64,000 nucleotides of DNA from Xanthomonas arboricola (GCF_002940665.1 NZ_MIGY01000003.1:248001-312000); one strand, 5' to 3'. Positions 19,173 through 28,333 are shown, numbered from the stretch's first letter. A program made the numbers and translations. Notes: generated from the sequence alone by a model not told the origin.

Positions 19173-20132
19173 ATGAATCCTAACTACCTCGACTTCGAGC
19201 AACCCATCGCCGATTTGGAAGCAAAGATCCAGGAACTGCGCAAGGCCAGCACCGGTCCAGCAGTCAACGTGGACACCGAGGTGCGTGCGCTGCGCGACAA
19301 GCTGCGCGTGCGCACCGCACAGATCTTCCGCGACCTGTCTTCGTGGCAGATCTCGCAGCTGGCGCGCCACCCGCAGCGCCCGTACACGCTGGACTACATC
19401 GCCACCATCTGCGACGAATTCCAGGAGCTGGCCGGCGACCGCGCCTTCGCCGACGACAAGGCGATCGTCGGTGGCCTGGGCCGCATCGACGGCCGCCCGG
19501 TGGTGATCATCGGGCACCAGAAGGGTCGCGACACGAAAGAGAAGATCAAGCGCAACTTCGGCATGCCGCGCCCGGAGGGCTACCGCAAGGCGCTGCGGCT
19601 GATGAAGCTGGCCGAGCGCTTTCGCCTGCCGCTGCTGACCTTCATCGATACCGCCGGCGCCTGGCCCGGGATCGATGCCGAGTCGCGCGGTCAGTCCGAG
19701 GCCATTGCCCGCAACCTCATCGAGATGGCCGAGCTCAAGGTGCCGGTGATCTGCACGGTGATCGGCGAAGGCGGCTCCGGCGGCGCACTGGCGATCGGCG
19801 TGGGCGACCGCACCCTGATGCTGGAGTACGGCACCTATTCGGTCATTACCCCGGAAGGGTGCGCCTCGATCCTGTGGAAAACTGCCGACAAGGCCAAGGA
19901 CGCCGCAGAGCAGCTCGGCATCACCGCCACGCGCCTGAAGGGTCTTGGTCTGGTCGACAAGGTGATCCGCGAACCCACCGGCGGCGCGCACCGCAACCCC
20001 GCGCAGATGGGCAAGCGCCTGAAGGCCGTACTGCTCAACGAGCTGGAAGCGCTGGAAAAGCTGCCGGTCGAGGGCCTGCTGCAGCGTCGTTACGAGCGCC
20101 TGCGCAGCTACGGCGCTTACGAAGGCAATTGA
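19173..20132 (+). CDS. accA: Acetyl-CoA carboxylase carboxyltransferase subunit alpha
   Basis: With AccD it moves the carboxyl group from biotin to acetyl-CoA, making malonyl-CoA for fatty acid synthesis. The protein is 319 aa, exactly the usual size. It begins [16 protein letters not shown] and carries the biotin and CoA-binding crotonase-like core: [31 protein letters not shown] and [15 protein letters not shown]. The ATG at 19173 is the standard start. A -10-like box is upstream, so it may have its own promoter despite following dnaE and the lipoprotein gene. Confidence 0.97.
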   Translation: MNPNYLDFEQPIADLEAKIQELRKASTGPAVNVDTEVRALRDKLRVRTAQIFRDLSSWQISQLARHPQRPYTLDYIATICDEFQELAGDRAFADDKAIVGGLGRIDGRPVVIIGHQKGRDTKEKIKRNFGMPRPEGYRKALRLMKLAERFRLPLLTFIDTAGAWPGIDAESRGQSEAIARNLIEMAELKVPVICTVIGEGGSGGALAIGVGDRTLMLEYGTYSVITPEGCASILWKTADKAKDAAEQLGITATRLKGLGLVDKVIREPTGGAHRNPAQMGKRLKAVLLNELEALEKLPVEGLLQRRYERLRSYGAYEGN

Positions 20133-20167
20133 TCGGCGCGCTGTAGGCGCACCTGGATTGCGGATGC

Positions 20168-20183
20168 TGGGATTGGGGATTCG
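20168..20183 (+). repeat. GGGAATC-type repeat, short G-rich arm
   Basis: GGGATTGGGGATTCG after accA is a degenerate solitary copy of the dispersed repeat. The rest of 20133-20280 shows no gene. Confidence 0.6.
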
Positions 20184-20280
20184 TCGAAAGCGACGGCCCC
20201 GGTGACACACCGCGCTACGCTGGCAGCATGCGAAGCGGCGCCTGCCGTACTCCGCCCCGACCAACCCCTACATCCCAGCC

Positions 20281-20727
20281 TCAGAACGGCTTGGCCAGCA
20301 CCAGCCAGATCACCCCGACCAGCAACACCACCGGCACTTCGTTGAACAGCCGCAAGGCGCGGCCGCTGGGCAGGCTGCGGCCCTGATCCACGCCCTTCAG
20401 CCAGCGCCCGGCCACGATGTAATGCGCCAGGATCAAGGCCACCGCAAACAGTTTTGCGTGCAGCCAGCCACCGGCCACCATCGTCGGGAAATCCGGAATC
20501 ACCCGATAGCCCTGCCACAGCACCGCGCCCAGCAGCAGCGCCAGCCCCAGTATGCTGTGGCCGAATGTGTAGAGGCGGCGCCCCATCAGCACCAGCCGCG
20601 TACGCACCGCCGGCTCGGCACCGGCTTCGGCGATATTGACCAGGATGCGTGGCAGGTAGAACACCGCCGCCATCCAGGCAATGACGAACAACAGATGGAA
20701 GGTCTTGATCCACAGATACAGGCTCAT
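20281..20727 (-). CDS. hemJ: Protoporphyrinogen oxidase HemJ (CopD/UPF0093 family membrane protein)
   Basis: A 148-aa inner-membrane protein with four hydrophobic helices. The start LWIKTFHLLFVIAWMAAVFYLP is the HemJ signature, with the conserved His at residue 11 in helix 1. The PTMVAGGWLHAKL segment with its conserved Lys is in the third helix. HemJ oxidises protoporphyrinogen IX to protoporphyrin IX in heme synthesis in bacteria lacking HemG/HemY. It is divergent from the methyltransferase gene at 20802, with a 74-base shared promoter region. A CopD-like copper role is the less likely alternative. Confidence 0.82.
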   Translation of the reverse strand: MSLYLWIKTFHLLFVIAWMAAVFYLPRILVNIAEAGAEPAVRTRLVLMGRRLYTFGHSILGLALLLGAVLWQGYRVIPDFPTMVAGGWLHAKLFAVALILAHYIVAGRWLKGVDQGRSLPSGRALRLFNEVPVVLLVGVIWLVLAKPF

Positions 20728-20801
20728 GTGCTGGCTTCGCTGGCTGGCGTAGGATGGCCCGCATTTTCACCTATCCGCTCACGTGAAAGCACCTGACGTC
20801 C

Positions 20802-21404
20802 ATGTCCGAACCCGACAACAAACAGTACGACGCCCACTATTTCCGCCGCTGGTACCGGGATGCCGGACTGGCCGACCCTGCGCGCCTGCGACGCAAGGTC
20901 GCACTGGCGGTAAGCCAGGCCGAGTACTACCTGGAGCGCCCGATCCGCAGCGTGCTGGATATCGGTTGCGGCGAGGCGGCCTGGCGCGCGCCGTTGTTGG
21001 CGCTACGCCCCAAGCTCAGCTATCTGGGCTTCGACAGCAGCGCCTATGCAGTGCAGCGTTACGGACGCAACCGGCAGATCCACCCTGCCCGCTTCGGCGA
21101 TTTCGCCTGGCTGCGCCCGTGCGCGCCGGTGGATCTGTTGATCTGTTCGGACGTACTGCATTACGTGCCCACGCGCGAGTTCAACCAAGGCCTGCCGGGG
21201 TTGGCCGAGATGTGCGCGGGCGTGGCATTTCTGGAGACCTTCGCCGAGGAAGACGCCTTCGAGGGCGACCACGATGGTTTTCAGGCGCGGCCGGCGCGCT
21301 GGTATCGGCGCCGCTTCGCCAGCGTGGGGTTTGCCGCACTCGGTTCGCACTGCTGGTTGTCGCCGCAGTTGGCCGATGACGCGTCTGCGCTGGAGCGCGG
21401 TTGA
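20802..21404 (+). CDS. Class I SAM-dependent methyltransferase
   Basis: A 200-aa cytoplasmic protein with the Rossmann methyltransferase motif I VLDIGCGEAAW at about residues 47-57, motif II LGFDSS, and motif IV LLICSDVLHYV. These show SAM binding; nothing identifies the substrate. It is a lone gene, divergent from hemJ and followed by a 9-bp hairpin at 21467-21488 and a repeat-rich gap. The C-terminal part is Arg-rich with a Trp-Tyr pair. Small-molecule methylation is likelier than nucleic-acid methylation, but that is a guess from fold type only. Confidence 0.85.
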   Translation: MSEPDNKQYDAHYFRRWYRDAGLADPARLRRKVALAVSQAEYYLERPIRSVLDIGCGEAAWRAPLLALRPKLSYLGFDSSAYAVQRYGRNRQIHPARFGDFAWLRPCAPVDLLICSDVLHYVPTREFNQGLPGLAEMCAGVAFLETFAEEDAFEGDHDGFQARPARWYRRRFASVGFAALGSHCWLSPQLADDASALERG

Positions 21405-21466
21405 GCAGGACGCGGCCGGGTTGAGGCGCGCATGGCGAGTGGCTTCGCCGCGTACCCTCACTCCAA

Positions 21467-21488
21467 CCCCTCTCCCGCAGGAGAGGGG
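21467..21488 (+). terminator. hairpin after the methyltransferase gene
   Basis: CCCCTCTCC (21467-21475), loop CGCA and GGAGAGGGG (21480-21488) form a perfect 9-bp stem followed by CTTTGTTTC. It is a possible terminator, and also part of a dispersed REP-like repeat. Confidence 0.5.
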
Positions 21489-21529
21489 CTTTGTTTCACG
21501 CATCCCTCGCCCCGCGGGCAGAGGGACTC

Positions 21530-21580
21530 ACTCCCTTCTCCCGCCGGGAGAAGGTACGCCGCAGGGGCGGATGAGGGTAG
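21530..21580 (-). repeat. dispersed REP-like element, copy 1
   Basis: The complement reads CCTCATCCGCCCCTGCGGCG, then ACCTTCTCCCGGCGGGAGAA. It matches the element at 38261-38310 over about 45 bases with a few changes; the two copies are in opposite orientation. Confidence 0.7.
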
Positions 21581-21892
21581 GCGCGAAGCCTGGTGGAGAT
21601 TGAGCGCTGATGAAGGCTGAGTGCACTGGACTGCGCCCCGTACTTCACTTATTCCTCCCCTCCAGGAGAGGGGCTCGTCCAGCAAGCCGTATGGTTCTGC
21701 GACGAATACGCGCTTTCGGCTCGCGCAGCCATCCGGATGATCGCCAGAGCCGCAACCAGATCGCGGCGAATCAAGGCGCTCACGCCTGCCATAGGTTGTA
21801 TGACAGCCTCTACCGTCCGCAGCCCCATTAAGGTGCAAATGCGCCAAAGGGGGTATGCTGCGCGGCAGCAAAGAGCCGCACGGATGGGTGGA

Positions 21893-23200
21893 ATGCTTTA
21901 TCAATTGCACGAGCTGACCCGCAATCTGCTAGCCCCTTGGGTGCATCAGGCCCAGGCGAACGCCAAGATGTTCTCCGACCCCGACAGCCTATGGGCCTCA
22001 CTCCCCGGTGCCGAACGCATGGCGGCCAGCAACGAACTGTTCCATCGCCTGGGCAAGGAATACGAAAAGCCGGCCTGGGCGCTCGACGATGTCGAGGTCG
22101 ACGGTCACTCGCTGCCGATCATCGAACGCGAGGTGCTGAGCAAGCCATTCTGCCGTCTGCTGCGCTTCAAGCGTTTCAGCGACCATGTCGAGCTGATCGG
22201 CACGATGAAGCAGCAGCCTGCCGTGCTGGTGGTGGCGCCGTTGTCCGGCCACCACGCCACGCTGCTGCGCGACACCGTGCGCACCCTGCTGCGCAACCAC
22301 AAGGTCTATGTCACCGACTGGGTTGACGCGCGCATGGTGCCGCTGGAAGCCGGTGCCTTCCGGCTCGAGGACTACATCGGCTACATCCAGGAGTTCATCC
22401 GTCACATCGGCGCCGAGCGCCTGCATGTGGTGAGCGTGTGTCAGCCCACCGTGCCGGTGCTTGCGGCGGTGTCGTTGATGGCCACCAACGATGAGCCCAC
22501 ACCGCGCTCGCTGGTGATGATGGGCGGGCCGATCGATGCGCGCCGCAGCCCGACCCAGGTCAACAACCTGGCCACCGAGAATGGCATCGAGTGGTTCCAG
22601 AACAACCTGATCCACACCGTGCCGTTCCCGTATCCGGGCCATGGGCGGCAGGTGTATCCGGGCTTTTTGCAGCATGCCGGCTTCCTGTCGATGAACCCCA
22701 ACCGGCACGTGATGTCGCATTGGGATTTCTATACTGATTTGGTCAAGGGCGACCTGCAGGACGCGCAAGCGCACCGGCAGTTCTACGACGAATACAACGC
22801 CGTGCTCGACATGCCGGCCGAGTATTACCTGGATACCATTCGCGTGGTGTTCCAGGACTTCCTGCTGCCGCAGGGCAAGTGGAAAGTGGACGGCCAGCTG
22901 GTCAAGCCGTCGGCGATCCGCAATACCGCACTGCTCAGTATCGAAGGCGAACTGGACGACATCGCCGGCCTTGGCCAGACCGAAGCGGTGCACGATCTGT
23001 GCACCGGGATCGATGCGGCGCATCGTCGTCATCTGGTGGTGGAAGGTGCCGGTCACTACGGCATCTTCAGCGGCCGTCGCTGGCGCGAAGTGGTGTACCC
23101 GCAGGTGCGCGAATTCATCGCTCGCTACGATGCCGACCCGGTGGGCAGCCGCGACCCCGCCACCGTCACCCCGATCCGCAGGCGCGGCAAACGCGCCTGA
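21893..23200 (+). CDS. phaZ: Intracellular polyhydroxybutyrate depolymerase
   Basis: A 435-aa cytoplasmic alpha/beta hydrolase of the intracellular PHB depolymerase family, which mobilises native polyester granules to hydroxybutyrate. The nucleophile position reads VVSVCQPTVPVLAA, with Cys at residue 183 instead of Ser; Cys183 is also the nucleophile known for the Ralstonia eutropha intracellular enzyme. An Asp in GELDDIAG and a His in GAGHYGIF complete the likely triad. ATG 21893 (MLYQLHE) is preferred; ATG 21884 is close and possible, and the long open upstream frame is repeat DNA. No PHA synthase or phasin is nearby. A strong terminator follows. Confidence 0.9.
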   Translation: MLYQLHELTRNLLAPWVHQAQANAKMFSDPDSLWASLPGAERMAASNELFHRLGKEYEKPAWALDDVEVDGHSLPIIEREVLSKPFCRLLRFKRFSDHVELIGTMKQQPAVLVVAPLSGHHATLLRDTVRTLLRNHKVYVTDWVDARMVPLEAGAFRLEDYIGYIQEFIRHIGAERLHVVSVCQPTVPVLAAVSLMATNDEPTPRSLVMMGGPIDARRSPTQVNNLATENGIEWFQNNLIHTVPFPYPGHGRQVYPGFLQHAGFLSMNPNRHVMSHWDFYTDLVKGDLQDAQAHRQFYDEYNAVLDMPAEYYLDTIRVVFQDFLLPQGKWKVDGQLVKPSAIRNTALLSIEGELDDIAGLGQTEAVHDLCTGIDAAHRRHLVVEGAGHYGIFSGRRWREVVYPQVREFIARYDADPVGSRDPATVTPIRRRGKRA

Positions 23201-23209
23201 TCGGCCGAC

Positions 23210-23250
23210 AAAAACGCCCCTTGATCGAGATCGATCAAGGGGCGTTTTTT
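23210..23250 (+). terminator. Rho-independent terminator after phaZ
   Basis: AAAAACGCCCCTTGATCG (from 23210) and its complement CGATCAAGGGGCGTTTTT (ending 23249) form an 18-bp perfect stem with an AGAT loop and a T run. The symmetric A and T runs make it capable of working in both directions. Confidence 0.93.
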
Positions 23251-23673
23251 ATGCGCAGATTTTGGTTCGAGTAAAGACAGCGCACTGCGTGGCAACGTGC
23301 ACGGCGCCCGCACCAGACAGTTTGCCGGTCGCGTTATTGAAACTGCTTGCCACCACTCACACCGACCATCTCGACTGGCCCTTGCCCGCCCCCCTCGCGG
23401 GACCTTACGCGGCAGGGATGCCGCGTAAGAGCCTTATGTGTTCGCCGATGGCCTTATTGCCGGTGTGCCGAATCATTTCTTGAGAGTGGCCCACTGCCGA
23501 GCAAGCGTGCTCTACCGATCGTCCATTCTCGATTCCCCACTCCCGGCTCCATCAACGCGCTCATGTGCTTAGAACCATTGGGTTACTCCCTTTGCCGCAG
23601 CGCTCCACTACAGTCATTGCCCACTGGGCCGATACCACTCGCCCAGACGACTCACTTTTTTCGATAGGGCGAC
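23251..23673. other. 423-base gap before the porin gene
   Basis: No gene is recognised. It holds a perfect 11-bp palindrome CTTACGCGGCA/TGCCGCGTAAG with loop GGGA (23404-23429), related in its GCGGCA-GGATGCCGC core to the element near 53618, and a C-rich GATTCCC repeat at 23521-23548. The promoter of the porin gene must lie in the last ~100 bases but no clear pair of boxes was found. Confidence 0.7.
23521..23548 (+). repeat. GGGAATC-type repeat, C-rich arm
   Basis: CCATTCTCGATTCCCCACTCCC-like solitary copy of the dispersed repeat upstream of the porin gene; no G-rich partner was found within 300 bases. Confidence 0.65.
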
Positions 23674-25236
23674 ATGATGCGACTTGCACGCTTGGCACAG
23701 CCGGCCATGGCTGTAACTTCCTCTGGTGCCACCCGGCGCCTGTGCTTGGCGATCGGGTTATCACTGCCGGGACTGGCGTTTGCGCAGGTGCAGACCGCGC
23801 CGGTCACTGCCGAGCGGGCCCAGCCGGAGCCGGTGAAAGCTGCGCCTGCCGTTCCTGCAGCGCCCGCCGCCGCGAAGGGTTATCCGCTGGAGGCGCAGGG
23901 CTGGGGAGCCAAGCAGGGCGGCAACATGTGGCAGGTGCGTTGGGCCGAGGACTGGTCGTATCTGAGGGACCCGTCCAAGCGCAAGAGCCCGTTCGATCCG
24001 CTCAAGTACATTCCGTTCAATGAGTCGGGCGATGTGTATGTCTCGCTCAGCAACGAATTACGCGTGCGCAGCAACACCATCACCAACCCCGGTTTGATTC
24101 CGGGCAGCCATTCGCAGCAGCAGTATCTGTTGCGCGCGTTCTTCGGCGCCGACTTCCATGTCGGCGAGCACTTCCGCCTGTACACGGAACTGGCGCACGG
24201 CAGCCTGGATGGACGCAACGAAGGTGCCAAGACCGGCACGCAGGAAAACAACGCAATCCTGCAGCAGGTGTTCTTCGATGTGAAAGGACGGATCAAAGAT
24301 ACCGATCTGGGCCTGCGTGTCGGCCGTCAGGTGTTTGTCGATGGCCCCACCACGCTGATGGCATTGCGCGACAACACCGATATCTTCGTGACTTTCAACG
24401 GCGTACGCGCCTGGGCGATCGGCGAAAAGACCCGTGTGGACGTGTTCGATTTCAACTTCAACCTGGATGGCACCGAAGGCCTGGGCGACGATCGCATCGA
24501 CCGCTCGCGGCATTTCCGCGGCGTGGTCGGCGGCTATCGCATGCCGACCGCCAAGCCGATGTATCTGGAGCCGTTCTTCTACCAGTTCCGCAACGACAAT
24601 CAGGTCTGGGGCCGGCAGACCGCCGAAGAAAACCGCAACTATTACGGCCTGCGCCTGTGGGGCAATGTGGGCAAGCTGCGTACCGACTCGTTCGTGACCG
24701 TGCAGCGCGGCAGCTACGGCGGGCGCGATCTGCGTGCCTACATGGCCAGCACCTCCAACGCCTGGTCGCTGAGCGAATCGGGCTGGAAACCGCGCCTGGG
24801 CTTCCACAGCGAAATCGCTTCCGGCGGCGGTGGCACCTCCGGCACCGGCACGCTGCGCAACAACAACTTCCTGTACGGCAATACGATCTACTTCAGCTGG
24901 GCGACGTTCTTCGGCCCGGTCAACCTGGTCACTGCTGCGCCCACGTTCACCTTCTCGCCCACCTCCAAGATCACCGTGAACCTGGAATGGGAAACCTTGT
25001 GGCGCCAGACCACCAGCGATGCGATCTACAACAACCAGGCACGCGCCTACGCCCGCACGCAGAGCACCGGCGAGCGCCGCATCGGCACCATGCCGCGCAT
25101 CAATGCCACCTGGAACATCGACCCGAACTGGTCGGTGACCTTCCGCGCCGAACACCTGATGGCCGGGCCTGCGCTCGAAAAGGCCGGTTACGGCGATTCG
25201 ACCTTCGTGATGGGCTGGTTGAACTTCCGGTTCTAA
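23674..25236 (+). CDS. Alginate-export-family outer membrane porin
   Basis: A 520-aa beta-barrel protein. The N-terminus is long, with a signal peptide core around residues 24-37 (cleavage after AFA, residue 37); an internal ATG at 23707 is a possible shorter start. After a Pro/Ala-rich linker (40-67), the body alternates aromatic-flanked strands, including the pattern LRVGRQVFVDGPTTL that is typical of the alginate_exp domain, and ends in Phe (LNFRF). The family exports or imports alginate-like or other polyanions and small organics. No alginate synthesis gene is in this window, so the substrate is unknown. It is a single gene with hairpins on both sides. Confidence 0.8.
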   Translation: MMRLARLAQPAMAVTSSGATRRLCLAIGLSLPGLAFAQVQTAPVTAERAQPEPVKAAPAVPAAPAAAKGYPLEAQGWGAKQGGNMWQVRWAEDWSYLRDPSKRKSPFDPLKYIPFNESGDVYVSLSNELRVRSNTITNPGLIPGSHSQQQYLLRAFFGADFHVGEHFRLYTELAHGSLDGRNEGAKTGTQENNAILQQVFFDVKGRIKDTDLGLRVGRQVFVDGPTTLMALRDNTDIFVTFNGVRAWAIGEKTRVDVFDFNFNLDGTEGLGDDRIDRSRHFRGVVGGYRMPTAKPMYLEPFFYQFRNDNQVWGRQTAEENRNYYGLRLWGNVGKLRTDSFVTVQRGSYGGRDLRAYMASTSNAWSLSESGWKPRLGFHSEIASGGGGTSGTGTLRNNNFLYGNTIYFSWATFFGPVNLVTAAPTFTFSPTSKITVNLEWETLWRQTTSDAIYNNQARAYARTQSTGERRIGTMPRINATWNIDPNWSVTFRAEHLMAGPALEKAGYGDSTFVMGWLNFRF

Positions 25237-25265
25237 GCAGGGGCATCACGCTGACGTGGTGACTG

Positions 25266-25302
25266 ACAACGCCACCCGGAATCCGTTCCTGGGTGGCGTT
25301 GT
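25266..25302 (+). terminator. hairpin terminator after the porin gene
   Basis: ACAACGCCACCC (25266-25277) pairs perfectly with GGGTGGCGTTGT (25291-25302) across a 13-base loop. The T run after it is poor, so termination strength is uncertain. Confidence 0.65.
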
Positions 25303-25364
25303 CCGTTATGCAATCAGCGACGCGTGCTTGCCTGCACTGGTGTCCACTTCTGCAGCCGCAGGTG

Positions 25365-26723
25365 TCACGGCTTGCCCTGCATCGCCGCTGTCTGTGCCAC
25401 CTGGCTTGCCGCCAATGGCATCTGCAGGTTGGCGTGATCGCTGCGCGCGTAACGCGGCAGCTCTAGCGTCTTTCCATCTTCGCCCGCGGTGATGTCGCGC
25501 CCTGGTCGGATCAGCGTGGCGGGCAGTTGATCCAAGCGCTGCGCCAGCGTCTGTTGCTCGGCGGGATGCGCACGTAGCCACAGCACTGCGGAGGTCAGCC
25601 GCGTTGTCGCGGCCAGATCCTGCAACTGCCATTGATACTGCGCGCTATCCATATGCTCCACGTCGGCGAACACGCAGCCTATTGCGTTTGCGACGCAGGC
25701 GAAGGTCACTGTTGGCGCGTCAGGTATGGCACTGGTGGGCACCTTGCGGTCCTGCGCCAGCTGCGTGCGCACGTCGGTGTGACAGGCCCAGGTGTAATAC
25801 GGCGCGGTCAGTGCACGGGTTCGTTCAACGTCCAGCAGCGGCGGTACCAACCTGTCGTACCAGCGCAGCTGCTCGCCGCCGGCTTCGACGACCGCGCGGT
25901 AATTGGCGCTGACCAAGCGTGCTTCGCCGCGTAGCCCCCCACACAGGCTGGTCTCATCTATCGTCAACGGCGCAAATGCCGCTTGGCAATGCGCAGGTAA
26001 CGGCTGGGTGGACGGCAGCTCGCTCAGCATGCCGGTGAACAACTCGGCGTTACCGCGCAACATGGCTGCCCCGATCATCGTCGCAACCAGTGTGTCCTGA
26101 CCGCGCAGCAGCACGCGCGCCACCTGTGCGTCCGCACACACGCCGGACAACGCAGCCTGCTGGCGGCCCTGGACGATGTCCAGCGCGTGCTAAGTCATCG
26201 GCAAACTCAACCCCTGCAACTCCGGCAGCGGTGTGTCGGCACGGGTCGGAAACAGATTGCGGTAGTAAGCATGCGATGACAGCGTAGCGGCGCGCTGCAG
26301 CAGCGGTGCCTGTGACATCAGCGCATCGGCATAGGCTTGAGGTTGAGCGCGCACCTTGTCCAGGCAGTCTGGGGTGGACCAGTTGCACTTGGGTGGCGCG
26401 GCGGCTGGCCACCGCGGCGTGCGCGGATAGCGCGCTGCGTCGCTGACAAAACCGGCCGCAGTCGTGACGTTCGCAAACCGCTGCAGATCGCGTGCCATCA
26501 CGACGTCCTGTTCGGTAGCCGGCACGGCATACGGCAGCAACCAGAGTGCAGCAAATAGATTCGAGCCTGCCGGCGGTGCAACTGGTGGTTGATCGATCTG
26601 CGCCAACGCCTGGCGCTGCGCATCGGGAATCGGCCAGCGCGCGGAGATCGCGTACAGGGCCGCCAGCAGGGCGATCAGGATGCATAGGCCCAGCAGGGCC
26701 GACTTGAGGAATTTGGCGAGCAT
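25365..26723 (-). pseudogene. Membrane-anchored conserved protein interrupted by an in-frame amber codon
   Basis: From ATG 26723 the frame encodes MLAKFLKSALLGLCILIALLA, a single N-terminal membrane anchor, then about 150 residues. TAG at 26190-26192 stops it after 177 codons. The same frame continues without another stop to TGA at 25365, giving 452 codons in all. Both halves have the same style: Cys, Trp and Ala rich periplasmic sequence, with no frame change and normal codon use beyond the stop. One base change (CAG to TAG) explains it. I recognise no family. Either a recent nonsense mutation, a sequencing error, or two separate proteins; the first is favoured. Confidence 0.7.
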
Positions 26724-26877
26724 GCGGGGGCAACCGTCCGTGGATGAGCTGCGCCATCTTAGAGCGGCCCGGACAGAGCCGCGAGTGGCATGGCGCCGAT
26801 GCGCACTTGCCGCCTCCCCGGCGAACAAGGCGCGCCGCGCGCCTGCACCGGACGCGGCCGAAGCCTACAATGCGCGT

Positions 26878-27552
26878 ATGTCCGAATCCCCCACTCCATC
26901 CACTCGCCCTTCCCTGCAACGCGTCTTTCTGACCGGTTTGCTCACCCTGCTGCCGGTCTGGTTGACCTGGGTGGTGGTGAAGTTCGTATTCTCGCTGTTG
27001 TCGGGTATCAGCAGCCCGTGGGTGGTGCCGTTGTCCGAGCGCATCGCCGCCTCGTTCCCCGACTATCTGGGCTGGATCAAGGCGCTGTGGGTGCAGAACA
27101 CCATCGCGCTGATCGCCACCGTGGGCGCGATCCTGTTCGTCGGCATCCTGAGCCGGCGCGTGATCGGTCAGCGCCTGCTGCGCTGGTTCGAGGCGATCAT
27201 GCGGCGCATCCCGCTGGCCAGCGTGGTGTACGACAGCGCGCGCAAATTGCTCGACATCCTGCAGACCCAGCCCGGCAGCACCCAGCGCGTGGTGCTGATC
27301 GACTTCCCGCATCGGGACATGAAGTCGGTCGGCCTGGTCACGCGGGTAATCAAGGAACAGGGCACCGGCCGCGAGCTGGCGGCGGTGTATGTGCCGACCA
27401 CGCCCAACCCGACCTCCGGCTATCTGGAGATCGTGCCGGTGGAACTGCTCACGCCCACCGACTGGAGCGTGGACCAGGCCATGAGCTTCATCATCTCCGG
27501 CGGCGCAGTGGCGCCCGAATCGGTTCCCTTTACCCGTACCGCGGATCGCTAA
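26878..27552 (+). CDS. DUF502 membrane protein
   Basis: A 224-aa inner-membrane protein with two strong N-terminal helices (LQRVFLTGLLTLLPVWLTWVV and a second near residues 75-95). A soluble C-terminal region follows, with IPLASVVYDSARKLLDIL and VVLIDFPHRDMKSVGLVT, the signature blocks of DUF502. The family has no settled biochemical function. ATG 26878 is the natural start. It is divergent from the broken gene at 26723 and followed four bases later by the queuosine-precursor transporter, so the two may be cotranscribed. Confidence 0.88.
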   Translation: MSESPTPSTRPSLQRVFLTGLLTLLPVWLTWVVVKFVFSLLSGISSPWVVPLSERIAASFPDYLGWIKALWVQNTIALIATVGAILFVGILSRRVIGQRLLRWFEAIMRRIPLASVVYDSARKLLDILQTQPGSTQRVVLIDFPHRDMKSVGLVTRVIKEQGTGRELAAVYVPTTPNPTSGYLEIVPVELLTPTDWSVDQAMSFIISGGAVAPESVPFTRTADR

Positions 27553-27556
27553 AGCC

Positions 27557-28333
27557 ATGACACAGGTGCGCACCCTCGACGATCGTGCGGTTCGCCTGTT
27601 CATTGCGCTGGCCGCGTTCTTCTGCGTCAACGCGGCATTGGCCGAGTTCATCGGGGTCAAGATCTTCGCGCTGGAAGACACCCTCGGCATTGCGCCGTTG
27701 AACTGGAACCTGTTCGGCCAGACCGGCTCGCTCAGCTTCACCGCCGGCACCTTGTTGTGGCCTGTGGTGTTCATCATGACCGACACCATCAACGAGTTCT
27801 TCGGCAGCCGCGGGGTGCGTTTCATCTCGTGGGTGGCGGTGGCGCTGATCGGCTACGGCTTCGTGTTTGCGTTCGCCGCCATCGCATTGGCGCCGGCAGG
27901 TTGGTGGGTCACTGCGGCGCAGAGCCAGGGCGTGCCGGACTACCAGGCCGCCTTTGCAGCGGTGTTCGGCCAGGGGCTGTGGACGATCGGCGGTTCGCTG
28001 GTGGCCTTCCTGTTCGGCCAGTTGATCGATGTGTCGGTGTTCCACCGCATCCGCCGCGCCACCGGCGAAAAGCACGTATGGCTGCGCGCCACCGGCTCCA
28101 CGGCGGTGTCGCAATTGGTAGACAGCTTCGTGGTGATCTACATCGCCTTCGTGCTCGGCCCGCAGCACTGGTCCATCGACCAGTTTCTGGCGGTGAGCAC
28201 GCTCAACTACGTCTACAAGATGGGATTTGCGATCGCGCTGATCCCGCTGCTGTATCTGGCGCGCCGCGCCATCGGCGCGTATCTGGGCGCCGAGCGCGCC
28301 GAGCAACTGCGCGAAGAAGCCGCCGCCGGCTGA
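27557..28333 (+). CDS. Queuosine precursor transporter (QPTR/YhhQ family)
   Basis: A 258-aa integral membrane protein with six to seven helices. Family features visible are the N-terminal NAALAEFIGVKIF, the TAGTLLWPVVFIMTDTINEFFG block with its conserved Asp, Asn and Glu, and LRATGSTAVSQLVDSFVV in the second half. Members import preQ0/preQ1 for the tRNA modification queuosine. There is only a four-base gap to DUF502, so no riboswitch precedes it directly. The C-terminus is a charged cytoplasmic tail. Confidence 0.9.
   Translation: MTQVRTLDDRAVRLFIALAAFFCVNAALAEFIGVKIFALEDTLGIAPLNWNLFGQTGSLSFTAGTLLWPVVFIMTDTINEFFGSRGVRFISWVAVALIGYGFVFAFAAIALAPAGWWVTAAQSQGVPDYQAAFAAVFGQGLWTIGGSLVAFLFGQLIDVSVFHRIRRATGEKHVWLRATGSTAVSQLVDSFVVIYIAFVLGPQHWSIDQFLAVSTLNYVYKMGFAIALIPLLYLARRAIGAYLGAERAEQLREEAAAG

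Larger units (their letters stand above)
21405..21892. other. 488-base gap filled with REP-like palindromes
   Basis: No gene is seen. The gap contains three hairpins built from CCCCTCTCC/GGAGAGGGG or CCTTCTCCC/GGGAGAAGG (21467-21488, 21534-21554, 21657-21673). The block 21530-21580 is also found, in opposite orientation, near 38261-38310. The final 60 bases lead into phaZ. Confidence 0.75.

Noticed and set aside
27553..27556. preQ1 riboswitch for the queuosine-precursor transporter
   Set aside because: The gap to DUF502 is four bases, leaving no room for an aptamer directly before the gene.
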